NCBI RefSeq assembly: GCF_000018025.1
Contig: NC_009831.1
Coordinates: forward strand, 1,302,001-1,366,000
Reading direction: 5' to 3'
Source of the DNA: Shewanella sediminis HAW-EB3
GTDB taxonomy: Bacteria > Pseudomonadota > Gammaproteobacteria > Enterobacterales > Shewanellaceae
Length of the DNA: 64,000 bases
In this document: piece after piece, positions 9,098 to 18,277 of the stretch
Numbering within the stretch: position 1 is the stretch's first letter
How the letters are laid out: each line of letters starts with the position of its first letter
Notes under the pieces: generated by a model
Seen by the model: the letters and a program-made list of their open reading frames with translations, nothing else
What the model was told of the DNA's origin: nothing
Database searches by the model: none
Made by a program: the position numbers and the translations under genes

Positions 9098-10207
9098 TTA
9101 ATCCGCGGGAAAGAGTGAGCCCAGCACGGCTTCTCTGGAGGCGCCGGTTACGGCGGGTAGGTTACCAGAGAGACCTTGATGATGACGCATGGCAAGCCAG
9201 GCAAATGCGATCCCTTCGACCCACTGAGGGGCAATACCCAGATCCGAGGTTGTGCTGAGCTTATATCCGGGAAGTAACTTGTCCAGGCGTGACATCAGTT
9301 CGGTGTTAAACGCCCCCCCTCCGCAAACAAACAGTTCTCCCCTGAGTGACAGGGCAAGGGTGTCTTTCGCAATACTGTGGCAAGTGACATCGAGTAGAGT
9401 GGATTGAATGTCAGCTTCATTCAGGTAGCCGAATTCGGCGGCCTGTTGTTCAAGCCAGGCCTGATTGAATAGCTCCCTACCCGTGCTCTTAGGAAAGGGC
9501 TGAGAGAAGTAGGTATGAGAAAGCAGATGTTTCAGTAGCTTTTCATCGGTCGTTCCGCTTGCAGCCCAGGCACCATCTTCATCATAGGCTTGATCTTTTA
9601 CCTGCTGTATCCAGGCATCGATTAAGGTGTTACCTGGCCCGGTATCGAATCCAATCACATCGTCATTAGTGCCGGGCAGGTAGGTAAGGTTAGCTATCCC
9701 GCCGATATTGAGAATGATGCGCGGTGTATCAGGACTGGCAAACATCTGCTGGTGGAAGGCGGGAACCAGAGGGGCACCTTGCCCGCCCAGAGCGATATCT
9801 TTACGCCTGAAGTCGGCGATAACATTGATGCCGGTTTCGATGGCTATGGTATTAGGATCGCCAATCTGAAGTGTAAATCCCATATCCAGATTAGGCATAT
9901 GTCTGACAGTCTGACCGTGGCTGCCTATGGCTACGACTTGCTCTTTGGATATTCCGGCCTTGGCCAGGAGCTCATTGACGGCGGCACCAAATAACAGGCC
10001 GACACTACGGTCTAACTGACCCAAGAGGTTGATCTCATCGCTGCCGGGCAAGCAGAGGCGCTGAAGATTTCTCAGGGTGTGTTTGGGGATGACCTGGCTG
10101 TGTTTAGCGACAAGTTTTGGACTTGGCGAGCTAAAATCGACCAGAACGGCATCGATGCCATCCATGCTGGTGCCTGACATTAAACCTATAAAATAGTTTG
10201 TATTCAT
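9098..10207 (-). CDS. anmK: Anhydro-N-acetylmuramic acid kinase
   Basis: Cytoplasmic kinase of murein recycling: it opens and phosphorylates 1,6-anhydro-MurNAc to MurNAc-6-phosphate using ATP. The 369-aa length is normal for the family. Diagnostic segments are [18 protein letters not shown] at the N-terminus, [31 protein letters not shown] and a C-terminal [13 protein letters not shown]. It sits next to an M23 murein hydrolase on the same strand, which fits cell-wall turnover. Oddity: the TAA stop (9098-9100) coincides with the terminal repeat of MITE copy 1, so the insertion may have trimmed or replaced the original C-terminus by a few residues. Confidence 0.96.
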   Translation of the reverse strand: MNTNYFIGLMSGTSMDGIDAVLVDFSSPSPKLVAKHSQVIPKHTLRNLQRLCLPGSDEINLLGQLDRSVGLLFGAAVNELLAKAGISKEQVVAIGSHGQTVRHMPNLDMGFTLQIGDPNTIAIETGINVIADFRRKDIALGGQGAPLVPAFHQQMFASPDTPRIILNIGGIANLTYLPGTNDDVIGFDTGPGNTLIDAWIQQVKDQAYDEDGAWAASGTTDEKLLKHLLSHTYFSQPFPKSTGRELFNQAWLEQQAAEFGYLNEADIQSTLLDVTCHSIAKDTLALSLRGELFVCGGGAFNTELMSRLDKLLPGYKLSTTSDLGIAPQWVEGIAFAWLAMRHHQGLSGNLPAVTGASREAVLGSLFPAD

Positions 10208-10361
10208 TACTGTTATCCGTTGTCGTCGGACTCATCTGCTCGTTTAGTTTTCAATGCGAGCAGGAGTCTGAACTGAAATTTTGAAACCGGCACCTGACAT
10301 CGGCTCCGGATCTGGTAGACCCGGGGTTGCCTGACCGACGTTTTTGATCTTCTTAGCGCGG

Positions 10362-11789
10362 TTATTGAGATGCCAGGTAAACCTGTTTGTTACGTTGAAG
10401 TTTAGTCATGATCTGTTTGCTAAGTGCCATAAACTTAGGTTTATCTTTACTGGCAATAGGCAATGATTTGGGAAGTTTTATTGTTCTCGGGTTACGGTGA
10501 ACGCCGTTGACGATAAATTCGTAATGCAGATGTGCTCCAGTGACACGTCCGGTAGAACCTAAGGTTCCGATGACTTGCCCCTGCTTTACGGTCGCGCCCT
10601 GCTTCACTTTACGCTTCTTCAGGTGCAGATACTTAGTGGTATAGGTGTCATTATGTTTAATGAACACATAGTTTCCATTGTATTGGTTATAGGCTGACTT
10701 GATGACGCGTCCTTTACCCGCGGCTTTAATCGGCGTGCCCACCTTGGCGACGTAATCTACGCCTCTATGTGCTCTGACCTTTCCCGTGACCGGATGAAGT
10801 CGTTTGGGGTTGAAGCTTGAGCTTACGTATTTAAAGTCGACAGGGGAGCGCAAGAAGGCCTTACGCATACTACGGCCCTCTTCGGAGTAGTAGTTACCAT
10901 CGGTATAACGCACCGCCGTGTAGCGGTCACCCTGGTTACTGAACTCGGCCGCGAGAATATTCCCGTTTCTCAGGAACTCACCGTCGGCATACTCCTCTTC
11001 GAAGATGAGCGCGAAGTGATCGTCTTTTCTGAGATCCAGTGCGAAATCGATGTCCCAGCCGAAAATAGTGGCCAGTTGCATGATCTGGTTTGGCGTTAAT
11101 CCTGCGCCGACTCCGGCATTCCAGAAGTTACTGCTTATGGTGGCACTGGCAAATTTGTTACGACTCTCTACCTGCTTGTCTGAGATGAGCTCTTTATAGC
11201 CAGCTTCATTTTTAGTGATGATGAGAGTCGAGATCGGGTTGAGCTGGTATTTAAGTTCGGCTAATTCACCCGCCGAATCTTTCGCGATAATGAGCTCTTC
11301 ACCCGGCATGATTTTGAGCAGGTTCTTCTTTGCCTTAGGCAGTAAGGTTATCTCATAGACATCTCTGGAGCTTAGGCCTGCCCGAATAAAGAGAGCGGCT
11401 AAGGTATCTCCGCTTTTTACCTGAAAACGTTCAACATCTAAATTTTCTGCTTGCTTAGCTTTTAGTTTCTCCATTGAACCGTCAGCTAGAGGTTCAATAT
11501 GATTAGATTCAGCGTTTGAAGCGGAATGGTTTCCCGATGGCGGTGTGGGTTTGCGAAATGCCAGTGGGAGTTTTAACTGCTGAGCATTACGCGCTTCAGT
11601 ATTTGATACTGAGTCGGTCGAGTTATTGCCGAGATCGATACTGCCTGAAAGCTGAGTATTGGTGTTTTTGGATGCCTGGGCATCATCGGCCGGGATAAGA
11701 AGAATGGTCAGTGTGACCAAAACCAGAAGTGTCAGCAGCATTTGATGCAATCTAGGCAGTAATTTTAATAACGTAATAACCTTTCCCAT
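10362..11789 (-). CDS. M23 murein DD-endopeptidase with OapA/LysM-type region
   Basis: Predicted cell-wall hydrolase of the MepM/YebA type, 475 aa from the ATG at 11787-11789. I prefer this start over a TTG 30 bases upstream because GGAAAGGGG precedes it. A membrane or signal helix lies near residues 17-36 (LLTLLVLVTLTILLIP). A LysM-like segment follows (VKSGDTLAALFIRAGL). The C-terminal peptidase_M23 domain has the zinc motifs HRGVDYVAKVGTP and HLHYEF plus GSTGRVTGAH. It would cleave peptide cross-links in the periplasm. Pairing with anmK on one side and divergent tyrS on the other is an arrangement I recall from Shewanella and Vibrio. Confidence 0.92.
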   Translation of the reverse strand: MGKVITLLKLLPRLHQMLLTLLVLVTLTILLIPADDAQASKNTNTQLSGSIDLGNNSTDSVSNTEARNAQQLKLPLAFRKPTPPSGNHSASNAESNHIEPLADGSMEKLKAKQAENLDVERFQVKSGDTLAALFIRAGLSSRDVYEITLLPKAKKNLLKIMPGEELIIAKDSAGELAELKYQLNPISTLIITKNEAGYKELISDKQVESRNKFASATISSNFWNAGVGAGLTPNQIMQLATIFGWDIDFALDLRKDDHFALIFEEEYADGEFLRNGNILAAEFSNQGDRYTAVRYTDGNYYSEEGRSMRKAFLRSPVDFKYVSSSFNPKRLHPVTGKVRAHRGVDYVAKVGTPIKAAGKGRVIKSAYNQYNGNYVFIKHNDTYTTKYLHLKKRKVKQGATVKQGQVIGTLGSTGRVTGAHLHYEFIVNGVHRNPRTIKLPKSLPIASKDKPKFMALSKQIMTKLQRNKQVYLASQ

Positions 11790-11929
11790 CGACCCCTTTC
11801 CCGTCACACTAAATAGCAATTTTTGTCGCTTATACCGATCCCCTTAGTGTACACACTTTCATTTGTGCTGGCTAACAAGTAACATGACTCTCTTTATTTA
11901 TTCATAGGCTCTTTGGAGTAGCTGGCGAG

Positions 11930-13126
11930 ATGGCTGATTTAGACCAAGCATTAGCAGAAATTAAACGTGGTACCGATGAGATTTTACTCGAAGCGGATCT
12001 GCTGGAAAAATTAAAAGAGGGACGTCCCTTACGTATCAAGCTTGGAGCCGATCCTACCGCGCCTGATATTCATTTAGGTCATACCGTTATCTTAAATAAG
12101 ATGCGTACCTTTCAGGAGCTGGGTCATGAAGTTATCTTCTTGATCGGTGACTTTACCGGTATGGTCGGTGACCCAAGCGGTAAGAACAGTACTCGTCCTC
12201 CTTTGACGCGCGAGCAAGTGTTGGCCAATGCTGAAACCTATAAGCAGCAGGTTTACAAAATCTTAGACCCGGCTAAGACTCGTATCGAGTTTAACTCCAG
12301 CTGGCTTGAGCCTCTGGGCGCCGCCGGTATGATCCGTTTGGCATCGAAGCAGACCGTTGCTCGTATGATGGAGCGTGACGACTTTAAGAAGCGTTATGGC
12401 TCGGGTCAGTCTATCGCGATTCACGAATTCATGTATCCACTGCTACAGGGTTATGACTCGGTGGCACTCAAGTCGGATGTTGAGCTCGGCGGTACCGATC
12501 AGAAGTTTAACCTGCTGATGGGCCGTGAGCTGCAAAAGTCGGAAGGTCAGAAGCCACAAACGGTTATCATGATGCCATTGCTTGAAGGCCTCGATGGCGT
12601 GAAGAAGATGTCTAAGTCTGCGCACAATTATATTGGTGTGAGTGAGCCTGCCGGTGAGATGTTTGGCAAGATAATGTCCATCTCTGATGAGTTGATGTGG
12701 CGCTACTTCGAGCTATTATCATTCCGTCCACTGGGTGAAATAGAGCAGTTCAAGGCCGATGTAGACGCCGGTGCTAACCCACGTGACATCAAGATTGCGC
12801 TAGCCAAGGAGATCATTGCACGCTTCCATGATGAAGCCGCTGCCGATGCTGCTCATCAGGAGTTTATCAATCGCTTCCAAAAAGGCGCCATCCCTACCGA
12901 TATTCAAGAGTTAGAGATCGCAGCCGGTGAAGGGATAGCTATCGCTAACCTGCTTAAAGAAGCGGGTCTTGTAAACTCGACCTCAGATGCGATGCGCATG
13001 ATCAAGCAAGGTGCCGCCAAGATTGATGGCACTAAGATTGAAGATACACGTCTTCAGCTAAGCGCCGGGACTACGGGTGTGTTCCAGGTGGGTAAGCGCA
13101 AGTTTGCTAAGATCACTCTGGTATAA
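11930..13126 (+). CDS. tyrS: Tyrosyl-tRNA synthetase
   Basis: Class I aminoacyl-tRNA synthetase charging tRNA-Tyr, 398 aa. The HIGH-type motif is HLGH at residues 48-51 and the KMSKS loop reads KKMSKS near 228. A C-terminal S4 RNA-binding domain (about 335-395) contains [16 protein letters not shown]. The sequence is of the shorter bacterial subgroup rather than the E. coli 424-residue form. The ATG has a nearby AG-rich site (GGAGTAGCTGGCGAG). It is divergent from the M23 gene. A strong hairpin terminator follows at 13236. Confidence 0.97.
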   Translation: MADLDQALAEIKRGTDEILLEADLLEKLKEGRPLRIKLGADPTAPDIHLGHTVILNKMRTFQELGHEVIFLIGDFTGMVGDPSGKNSTRPPLTREQVLANAETYKQQVYKILDPAKTRIEFNSSWLEPLGAAGMIRLASKQTVARMMERDDFKKRYGSGQSIAIHEFMYPLLQGYDSVALKSDVELGGTDQKFNLLMGRELQKSEGQKPQTVIMMPLLEGLDGVKKMSKSAHNYIGVSEPAGEMFGKIMSISDELMWRYFELLSFRPLGEIEQFKADVDAGANPRDIKIALAKEIIARFHDEAAADAAHQEFINRFQKGAIPTDIQELEIAAGEGIAIANLLKEAGLVNSTSDAMRMIKQGAAKIDGTKIEDTRLQLSAGTTGVFQVGKRKFAKITLV

Positions 13127-13206
13127 AGAGCTGGTTTAGAGTCCTGGTATAAATAGCTGGTTTAAAGCCTTGGCTTAAAGTTCTGGTTTAAAGAGCTGGG
13201 GCTAAG
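13127..13206. repeat. Degenerate short tandem repeats after tyrS
   Basis: Variants of CTGGTTTAAAG (CTGGTATAAAT, TTGGCTTAAAG, CTGGTTTAAAG) recur at 11-15 base intervals between the tyrS stop and the terminator. They look like decayed slippage repeats with no coding capacity. Confidence 0.6.
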
Positions 13207-13235
13207 TCCTTAGCCACTACAGCTTAATAAACGTT

Positions 13236-13266
13236 AAAACGGCCTGTCTATACAGGCCGTTTTTGA
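13236..13266. terminator. Bidirectional terminator between tyrS and the peptide symporter
   Basis: A perfect 12-bp stem AAAACGGCCTGT/ACAGGCCGTTTT around loop CTAT, flanked by A-run and T-run. It can serve tyrS on the plus strand and the convergent symporter gene on the minus strand. Confidence 0.9.
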
Positions 13267-13278
13267 TCCCGCCCTTGA

Positions 13279-14913
13279 TTAACGGACCCCATGCATGCCC
13301 CGCGTCAGTATCGGTGAGATAATAATGATGAAGGCACCACAGATGATGCCGGTCCACATTAAGAATTCAAATAGCTGTATGTAAGTCGCACTAGTCTGAG
13401 CTATGTCCATGCCTTGAGGGCTGGACATATCGATGGCCGTGAGCTGTCCTAAGCGCATCGCCAAGGTTTCCGATAGCGCCATGGCCAGAAACCAGACCCC
13501 CATAGACAGACCGACCACCTTATGAATAGCCAGTTTTGTCACCGCAGACAGTCCCACCGGCGACAGGCATAGTTCACCCGTTGTATGGAGCAGGTAGGCC
13601 AGCACCAGCCACCATAGACTCATTTTTCCCGCTTCATCGGGGAAATTGGATCCCAGAACCAGTACACCGAATCCCAGTCCCGCCTGAATGATACCTAAGC
13701 CAAACTTTACCGGGATATTGGGGTTCAGGTTGAACTTGTCGAGCCAGACCCAAAGTGCCGCAAAGGGCAGGGCCAGTAGCATGATAAATCCGGCATTGAG
13801 GGAGCCAAACTGACCCGCTGCTATCTCAATATTCAGGATATTGCGGTCGATCACCCTATCGGCGAAGAGGGTCATCGAGCCAGCCGCCTGCTCAAACAGT
13901 GCCCAGAAGACTATCGTCGATGCGATGAGCACCATGAGTACGCTCATCTGGTGCATCTCCTCCCGGGTGCCTTTGAACGCGGCATAGCCAATTAACCCTA
14001 TGCCGGCTGCCAGTAATACGACCTGCTGAGCGGCAAAAACAAGGGTTTCATGTTGGAGCATCAGCCAGATCAGCCCCAGACTCATCAAAGCTATGAGGTA
14101 GATAAGCTGTTCCTTATTGATGGGCCCCAGCACTTTCTCTGTCAGAAGCTGCGGATCGCTGGGTTCGGCTAAACCCTTCAGGTATTTTTGCCCCTTGAGG
14201 AAGGTAAATAAACCGAACAGCATGCCGACCCCCGCGCTGCCGAAGCCATAGCCCCAGCCGAATGTCTCGCCCAGATAGACACAGATAATGGTCGCGGCGA
14301 AGGCACCGATATTGATCCCCATATAGAAAATGGTGAAGCCGGAGTCTCGACGGACATCATCTTTGTCATAGAGCTGACCCACTATGGTGGAGATATTGGG
14401 TTTTAAAAAACCGACACCGACAACAATCAAGGCTAAGGCCAGATAAAAGATGTTAAGGGCAGCTAAATCACGAATTTGAATCGTTTCGGTCAACACAGTT
14501 CCGGCCACCAGAGTTGTTCCGTCGCTGAGTGTGATATCTGAGATGAGCTCAGTACCGGCGGCGTACTGTATGGCCTGATGACCTTCAACCGCCATCAAAA
14601 AGTGCCCTATGCAGAGTAATATTCCGCCGAATATGACAGCCTTACGCATGCCTAAATATCGGTCGGCCAACATGCCACCGATAACCGGTAATGAGTAAAC
14701 CAGGCCGGCATAGGCCCCTAAGACTTCCAACCCGGCACCATCGGAAAACAGATGATACTTGGTCAGATAGAGGAGTAGCAGATACTTCATGCCATAGAAA
14801 GAAAACCGCTCCCACATCTCTGTGGTAAAACAGATATACAAGCCTTTGGGGTGGCCAAATAACTCTTCGTTAGCTAGCTGATTTTCTTCGGGAAGCTTTG
14901 GCACCGACTCCAT
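13279..14913 (-). CDS. POT-family proton-dependent di/tripeptide symporter
   Basis: Inner-membrane peptide/H+ symporter of the PTR2/Dtp family, 544 aa. The N-terminus contains the family motif EMWERFSFYG (the ExxER proton-coupling residues at 32-36). Later come ADRYLGMRKA, FYMGINIGAF and ELCLSPVGLSAVTKLA, with about 12-14 membrane helices. The frame stays open to 15021, but those 36 extra codons lie partly in MITE copy 2. The ATG at 14911-14913 has a perfect AAGGAG eight bases upstream and begins with the family's hydrophilic leader, so I place the start there. It is convergent with tyrS. The MITE just upstream may supply or alter its promoter. Confidence 0.94.
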   Translation of the reverse strand: MESVPKLPEENQLANEELFGHPKGLYICFTTEMWERFSFYGMKYLLLLYLTKYHLFSDGAGLEVLGAYAGLVYSLPVIGGMLADRYLGMRKAVIFGGILLCIGHFLMAVEGHQAIQYAAGTELISDITLSDGTTLVAGTVLTETIQIRDLAALNIFYLALALIVVGVGFLKPNISTIVGQLYDKDDVRRDSGFTIFYMGINIGAFAATIICVYLGETFGWGYGFGSAGVGMLFGLFTFLKGQKYLKGLAEPSDPQLLTEKVLGPINKEQLIYLIALMSLGLIWLMLQHETLVFAAQQVVLLAAGIGLIGYAAFKGTREEMHQMSVLMVLIASTIVFWALFEQAAGSMTLFADRVIDRNILNIEIAAGQFGSLNAGFIMLLALPFAALWVWLDKFNLNPNIPVKFGLGIIQAGLGFGVLVLGSNFPDEAGKMSLWWLVLAYLLHTTGELCLSPVGLSAVTKLAIHKVVGLSMGVWFLAMALSETLAMRLGQLTAIDMSSPQGMDIAQTSATYIQLFEFLMWTGIICGAFIIIISPILTRGMHGVR

Positions 14914-14957
14914 AAACAGCTCCTTGAACCATAAGTACAAAAATGGCTGTAGTACTA

Positions 14958-15223
14958 ATACCAATCTCACTAAATAGGTGAGCAGTTCAGAGCCATTCAG
15001 GCTTTTCAATTCAAGGCGCATTGATGAAGAAATGGTTATTCCCTTTTAAGTCAATGCAACACAGAATCGGAATGCCTGAGAGGCTCACTTAGTGCGGGTT
15101 TCAAAGCACTTTATGCTGCGTGAGATGCTTTTGATATAGAATAACGATTAGCTTCAAGCATCCGCCTTGCCTACAGCGCTTTGAACTCCCGCTGAAAGAT
15201 CACATATTTAGTAGGGTTGGTAT
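14958..15223. mobile_element. MITE-like element, copy 2 (about 266 bp, no hairpin inserts)
   Basis: The terminal inverted repeats are ATACCAATCTCACTAAATA at the left and TATTTAGTAGGGTTGGTAT at the right. It matches copy 1 (8719-9098) in reverse orientation over segments such as GGGAATAACCATT, ATCAATGCG and GAGCCTCTCAG. The sites where copy 1 has inserts are uninterrupted here (junctions at 15137/15138 and 15165/15166). It lies 45 bp upstream of the peptide symporter start. Confidence 0.8.
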
Positions 15224-15272
15224 AATACTAGTCGATGGTTATGGCCCTGCGCTGTTTTGGCGGGGAAGGAGA

Positions 15273-15317
15273 AAGCCTGATTCAGCCATCTGTGTAGGGG
15301 ACGGCTGAATCAGGCTT
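15273..15317 (-). terminator. 15-bp perfect inverted repeat, probable terminator of the cytochrome operon
   Basis: AAGCCTGATTCAGCC (15273-15287) and GGCTGAATCAGGCTT (15303-15317) are exact complements around a 15-base loop. Reading the minus strand, the second arm is followed by a pyrimidine-rich TTCTCCTTCCCC. It lies at the end of the tandem array downstream of the beta-helix cytochrome gene. Confidence 0.6.
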
Positions 15318-15488
15318 AGTGTCTGGAACATTTATGCCTTAGCACCATGGATGGTATAGCTCAGGCTTTGTGTCAGGAACACTTATGCCTGAGCACCACG
15401 GATGGTATAGCTCAGGCTTAGTGTCTGGAACATTTATGCCTTAGCACCATGGATGGTATAGCTCAGGCTTAGTGTCTGGAACATTTAT
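15311..15488. repeat. 51-bp direct tandem repeat array, about 3.5 copies
   Basis: Units lie at 15311-15361, 15362-15412 and 15413-15463, with a partial fourth running into the stop codon of the beta-helix cytochrome gene. Unit length is a multiple of three. On the minus strand each unit contains a hairpin with arms ACCA/TGGT around TCCA or TCCG, enclosed by GCCT..AGC and GCT..AGGC. In the gene's frame the units read as a 16-codon peptide starting at ATG or GTG right after a TAA, repeated three times. No spacers are present, so it is not CRISPR. Confidence 0.85.
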
Positions 15489-17014
15489 CCCTTACGGCTT
15501 AGCATATATTTAGCGGCAGCGAGACGAGTCTCTGCATCAAGGTAGTCCTGAGGCGGCATTTCAGGATAGTCCTCTCGTTTCTTAATCGGGTGGGCGATAA
15601 AGTCGGCGATTCCCTGAGGATTATCCATATATAACGCCTGAATGATCTGTACCGGTGGGCCGATCATCCTGCCTGTATAGGTATGACAGCCTGCACAAAT
15701 TCCCATGTAGACCACTTTCCCACGTTCGGATGGGTCAATGTTACGAGGGGGGACCGGCTCATCCAAAAGATAGCTGTCAATGCCTGAGGTGTGGGTGAAG
15801 CTACATTCATCCCAACTGCTAACGCCAACTGTCGTGTAGCGGTGGCGGTTGATGATACAGCTACTGCTGCTGTTACCAACCCGAACGATATCGGCGTTGC
15901 CCTGTTTAAACTCAGTCAACATCAATGCCTTGACCTCATCTATGGTGTCATAACCATTGTTGATCATCATATTGTCTAAGATCATAATGTTATCCGGATT
16001 TGGATCGGACTCAGGGTCGATGGTGACATTGGGTGCGTTATGGTGATCTGTGATTAAGATCCCCGCAGTCTTATTATCTGAGATAATATTTCCCTCTATG
16101 ACCACCTCGTCCGCAGCCATAACTAAGATCCCTGTACCCGCCGGGATCCCGCCAACGGTTGAGCCGGGGGCACCGAAGTTTTTATGATTATTTCCCGTGA
16201 TAAAGTTATTACGAATGATCACATCTGTGGTGGTCTTGATGGGAAGCCCCGGCGTGATAAAGGCTAAGATCCCGCCGGTATTGTTATGGACAAAGTTATT
16301 TTCGACTATGCTATGGCGTGAATTTTCGATCTCGATGCCGGCGACGCTGTCGAACACATCGTTATAGGCCACATGGATGTTGTCACTCATGCCGACATAG
16401 ATGGCTGCATCTTCGATACCGGAGATCACATTGTATTCGACGATACCGTTCTTACCCAGCTGAGGGAAAATCCCATAGACGCCGGTATCGACAATGATGT
16501 TATTGCGGATCTCGAAGTTGTTACCCGCTTGCCCCATGATGCCGTTGCCCTTGTAGCGGGTTATGGTCAGGTTCTCAACGATCACGTTGTTGCCGGAATA
16601 GAGGATGGCGTCATTTAACTTATTTTGACCGTCTAAGGTGGCGCGTTGCCCCTCCTTAATTACGCCTATGATATGGATGTCGTCTTTATCGATATAGACG
16701 GTTTCATGGTAGGTGCCTGGCATGATCTGAATCGTATCGCCCGGCTTGGCCAGCTTTACCGCCTCCATGATGCTGTCGCCATCATCGATCACATGGGTTT
16801 TCCCCTGTTTGGTTCGTTTAGCGGCGGCGCTTTTTTTACCCACTTGAGTCGATGAGCTGGCATCGCTATCGGCACTGCGGTCATAACCTCCGCCATAGCT
16901 TGCTCCACCCTTGCTGTCTGTTATGGTTGGCGCACTGCTGTTTCCGCCGTAATAGGCACCGCCAGTAAAGGCTGCAACTATCAGAATTGTGGTTATAATT
17001 TTTCCGGATTTCAT
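15485..17014 (-). CDS. Parallel beta-helix protein fused to a C-terminal cytochrome c domain
   Basis: Exported protein of 509 aa. Residues 1-25 are a signal peptide or N-terminal anchor. Residues about 80-390 form a right-handed parallel beta-helix (CASH/NosD type) with many repeats of the style NNIIVDTGVYGI, NNFVHNNTGGIL and GNIISDNKTAGILI. A class I cytochrome c domain ends the protein: haem site CAGCH at 440-444 and a likely Met ligand in EMPP near 486. Its ATG is one base after the stop of the upstream peroxidase gene, so the genes are co-transcribed. Beta-helices usually bind or modify polysaccharide. Fusion to a haem domain suggests electron transfer coupled to a surface or periplasmic substrate, which is inference only. 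I recall related Shewanella beta-helix proteins paired with unknown partner families. Confidence 0.85.
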   Translation of the reverse strand: MKSGKIITTILIVAAFTGGAYYGGNSSAPTITDSKGGASYGGGYDRSADSDASSSTQVGKKSAAAKRTKQGKTHVIDDGDSIMEAVKLAKPGDTIQIMPGTYHETVYIDKDDIHIIGVIKEGQRATLDGQNKLNDAILYSGNNVIVENLTITRYKGNGIMGQAGNNFEIRNNIIVDTGVYGIFPQLGKNGIVEYNVISGIEDAAIYVGMSDNIHVAYNDVFDSVAGIEIENSRHSIVENNFVHNNTGGILAFITPGLPIKTTTDVIIRNNFITGNNHKNFGAPGSTVGGIPAGTGILVMAADEVVIEGNIISDNKTAGILITDHHNAPNVTIDPESDPNPDNIMILDNMMINNGYDTIDEVKALMLTEFKQGNADIVRVGNSSSSCIINRHRYTTVGVSSWDECSFTHTSGIDSYLLDEPVPPRNIDPSERGKVVYMGICAGCHTYTGRMIGPPVQIIQALYMDNPQGIADFIAHPIKKREDYPEMPPQDYLDAETRLAAAKYMLSRKG

Positions 17015-17015
17015 C

Positions 17016-18269
17016 TTATTCTCCGCTCTGATTTTTAGTTTTACTGCTCGGGTTTTGTTTTATTTTTTCCTGTTGGTATTTTTCATCGATTACCGCGAGT
17101 CCCGATGGGACCGCCTGTGGAACTTTAGGGGTGAGGCTCTCGTCAGTTAATGCGCCGAGAAAGTCGACAATACGGTCCAGCTCATCATCGGTGAGATCGG
17201 GCTCAGAGATATGCCAGTGCAGTAACATACTCTCCCCATCCGGTATCGAGTTGCCACGTCCATCGTTATAAAATTTGACCGCATCTCTGAGTTTGCTATA
17301 TCGCCCCGAGTGCATGTACGGGGCAGATTTTGTGATATTTCTTAGTGTTGGAACCTTAAAGGCGCCACGAAGTTTTGGTGCGTCATAGGTTTTCTCTGCA
17401 CCTATGTCGAGCGCACGACCTTGCGGCTCAGGGGTGCCTATTACGGCTATCTGATTATTAGTAAACAGAGGAGGCTGGTGGCACTCGGCGCATCTGGCGA
17501 CGAAGGATCGAAATACATTCAACCCTAAGATCTCATTCTCCGTCAGTGCTTCGTGATAGCCATGGGCGTAGCGATCATAGCGACTGTTGAGTGAGATAAG
17601 TGTCGTCTGAAAGGCGGTTATCGCAGTATAGACCTGTGAAAGTTCTAACCGGGAAGCTTCCGGGAAGGCCTGAGCAAACATTGAAGGGTAGCTGCCATTC
17701 TCCCTCAGGGTTTGCAGTAGATTCTCGGGCGTATTGCCCATCTCGCCCGGGTCAAACAGCGGTCCCTGGGCCTGTTCCTCCAGGGTCTTTGCACGCACAT
17801 CCCAGAAGAACTTGTCCAGAAAGGCGACGTTCCACAGTGTCGGAGCCCCTCGGCCGACTTTCTCACCTGTAATTCCTATGCTTCTGTCCAGATCGTCGCT
17901 GAATCCCTTTTCCGGCTGGTGACAGCTGGCGCAGGAGATTGAACCATCTTTTGACAGTAGCGGATCGAAAAACAGGTATCGGCCGAGATCGATCTGCTCG
18001 GGAGTGAAGCCATCTCTGTGTCTGGGCAGTGAAGTTTGAGTACCCCCAAGTCCGCGCCCCTGAACCGAGTCATAAAATTGATATTGATTGACCAGGCGGC
18101 AGCGATCCTTCTCCTCCTCCTCTTTGATCAACTCAAAACTGGGGGGGCAGCTCTCTGCCAGAGTAAACGGCGTACCTTGCAGCTCTACCTCCTGAGCCTC
18201 TAGCGCCAGGAGGACACCGGGTGTAAGAGCTAATGTAGCGAGTGAGATGATATTGATGATGGCTCTCAT
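17016..18269 (-). CDS. MauG/CcpA-like dihaem cytochrome c peroxidase
   Basis: Periplasmic dihaem protein of 417 aa with a signal peptide (about residues 1-23). The two haem-binding sites are CASCH at 113-117, in the family context DGSISCASCHQPEKGF, and CAECH at 260-264. Other family segments are LGRYLFFDPLLSKDG, GRGAPTLWNVAF and a late KVPTLRNITKSAPYMHSG. The family reduces hydrogen peroxide or, in MauG, oxidises a protein substrate. The N-terminus carries an extra 70-residue segment with two Cys (41, 57) before the peroxidase core. It begins eight bases after the c4-like cytochrome gene and ends one base before the beta-helix gene. The three form one operon, so it may oxidise or be reduced by those partners. 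Confidence 0.9.
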   Translation of the reverse strand: MRAIINIISLATLALTPGVLLALEAQEVELQGTPFTLAESCPPSFELIKEEEEKDRCRLVNQYQFYDSVQGRGLGGTQTSLPRHRDGFTPEQIDLGRYLFFDPLLSKDGSISCASCHQPEKGFSDDLDRSIGITGEKVGRGAPTLWNVAFLDKFFWDVRAKTLEEQAQGPLFDPGEMGNTPENLLQTLRENGSYPSMFAQAFPEASRLELSQVYTAITAFQTTLISLNSRYDRYAHGYHEALTENEILGLNVFRSFVARCAECHQPPLFTNNQIAVIGTPEPQGRALDIGAEKTYDAPKLRGAFKVPTLRNITKSAPYMHSGRYSKLRDAVKFYNDGRGNSIPDGESMLLHWHISEPDLTDDELDRIVDFLGALTDESLTPKVPQAVPSGLAVIDEKYQQEKIKQNPSSKTKNQSGE

Positions 18270-18277
18270 GATAACTC

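Larger units (their letters stand above)
8719..9098. mobile_element. MITE-like element, copy 1 (about 380 bp, carries two double-hairpin inserts)
   Basis: The ends are imperfect terminal inverted repeats: ATACCAATTTCAGTAAATAT at the left and its near-complement ATATTTAGTGAAACTGGTAT at the right. A second copy in opposite orientation lies at about 14958-15223 and matches through most of its length. It encodes no transposase, so it is a non-autonomous element. The 110-codon reading frame at 8786-9118 is an accident of the repeat. Compared with copy 2 it has extra segments at 8777-8826 and 8855-8902. Its right end overlaps the anmK stop codon. Confidence 0.8.

Noticed and set aside
8786..9118. 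110-codon plus-strand frame
   Set aside because: It lies within MITE copy 1, crosses its end into anmK, and its C-terminal part resembles the false N-terminal extension of the symporter frame in MITE copy 2. It is a by-product of the repeat.
14914..15021. 36-codon N-terminal extension of the peptide symporter
   Set aside because: It lies partly in MITE copy 2 and has no family similarity; the ATG at 14911-14913 has a perfect AAGGAG site.
15311..15488. CRISPR-like array
   Set aside because: The 51-bp units abut directly with no unique spacers, and no cas genes are nearby.
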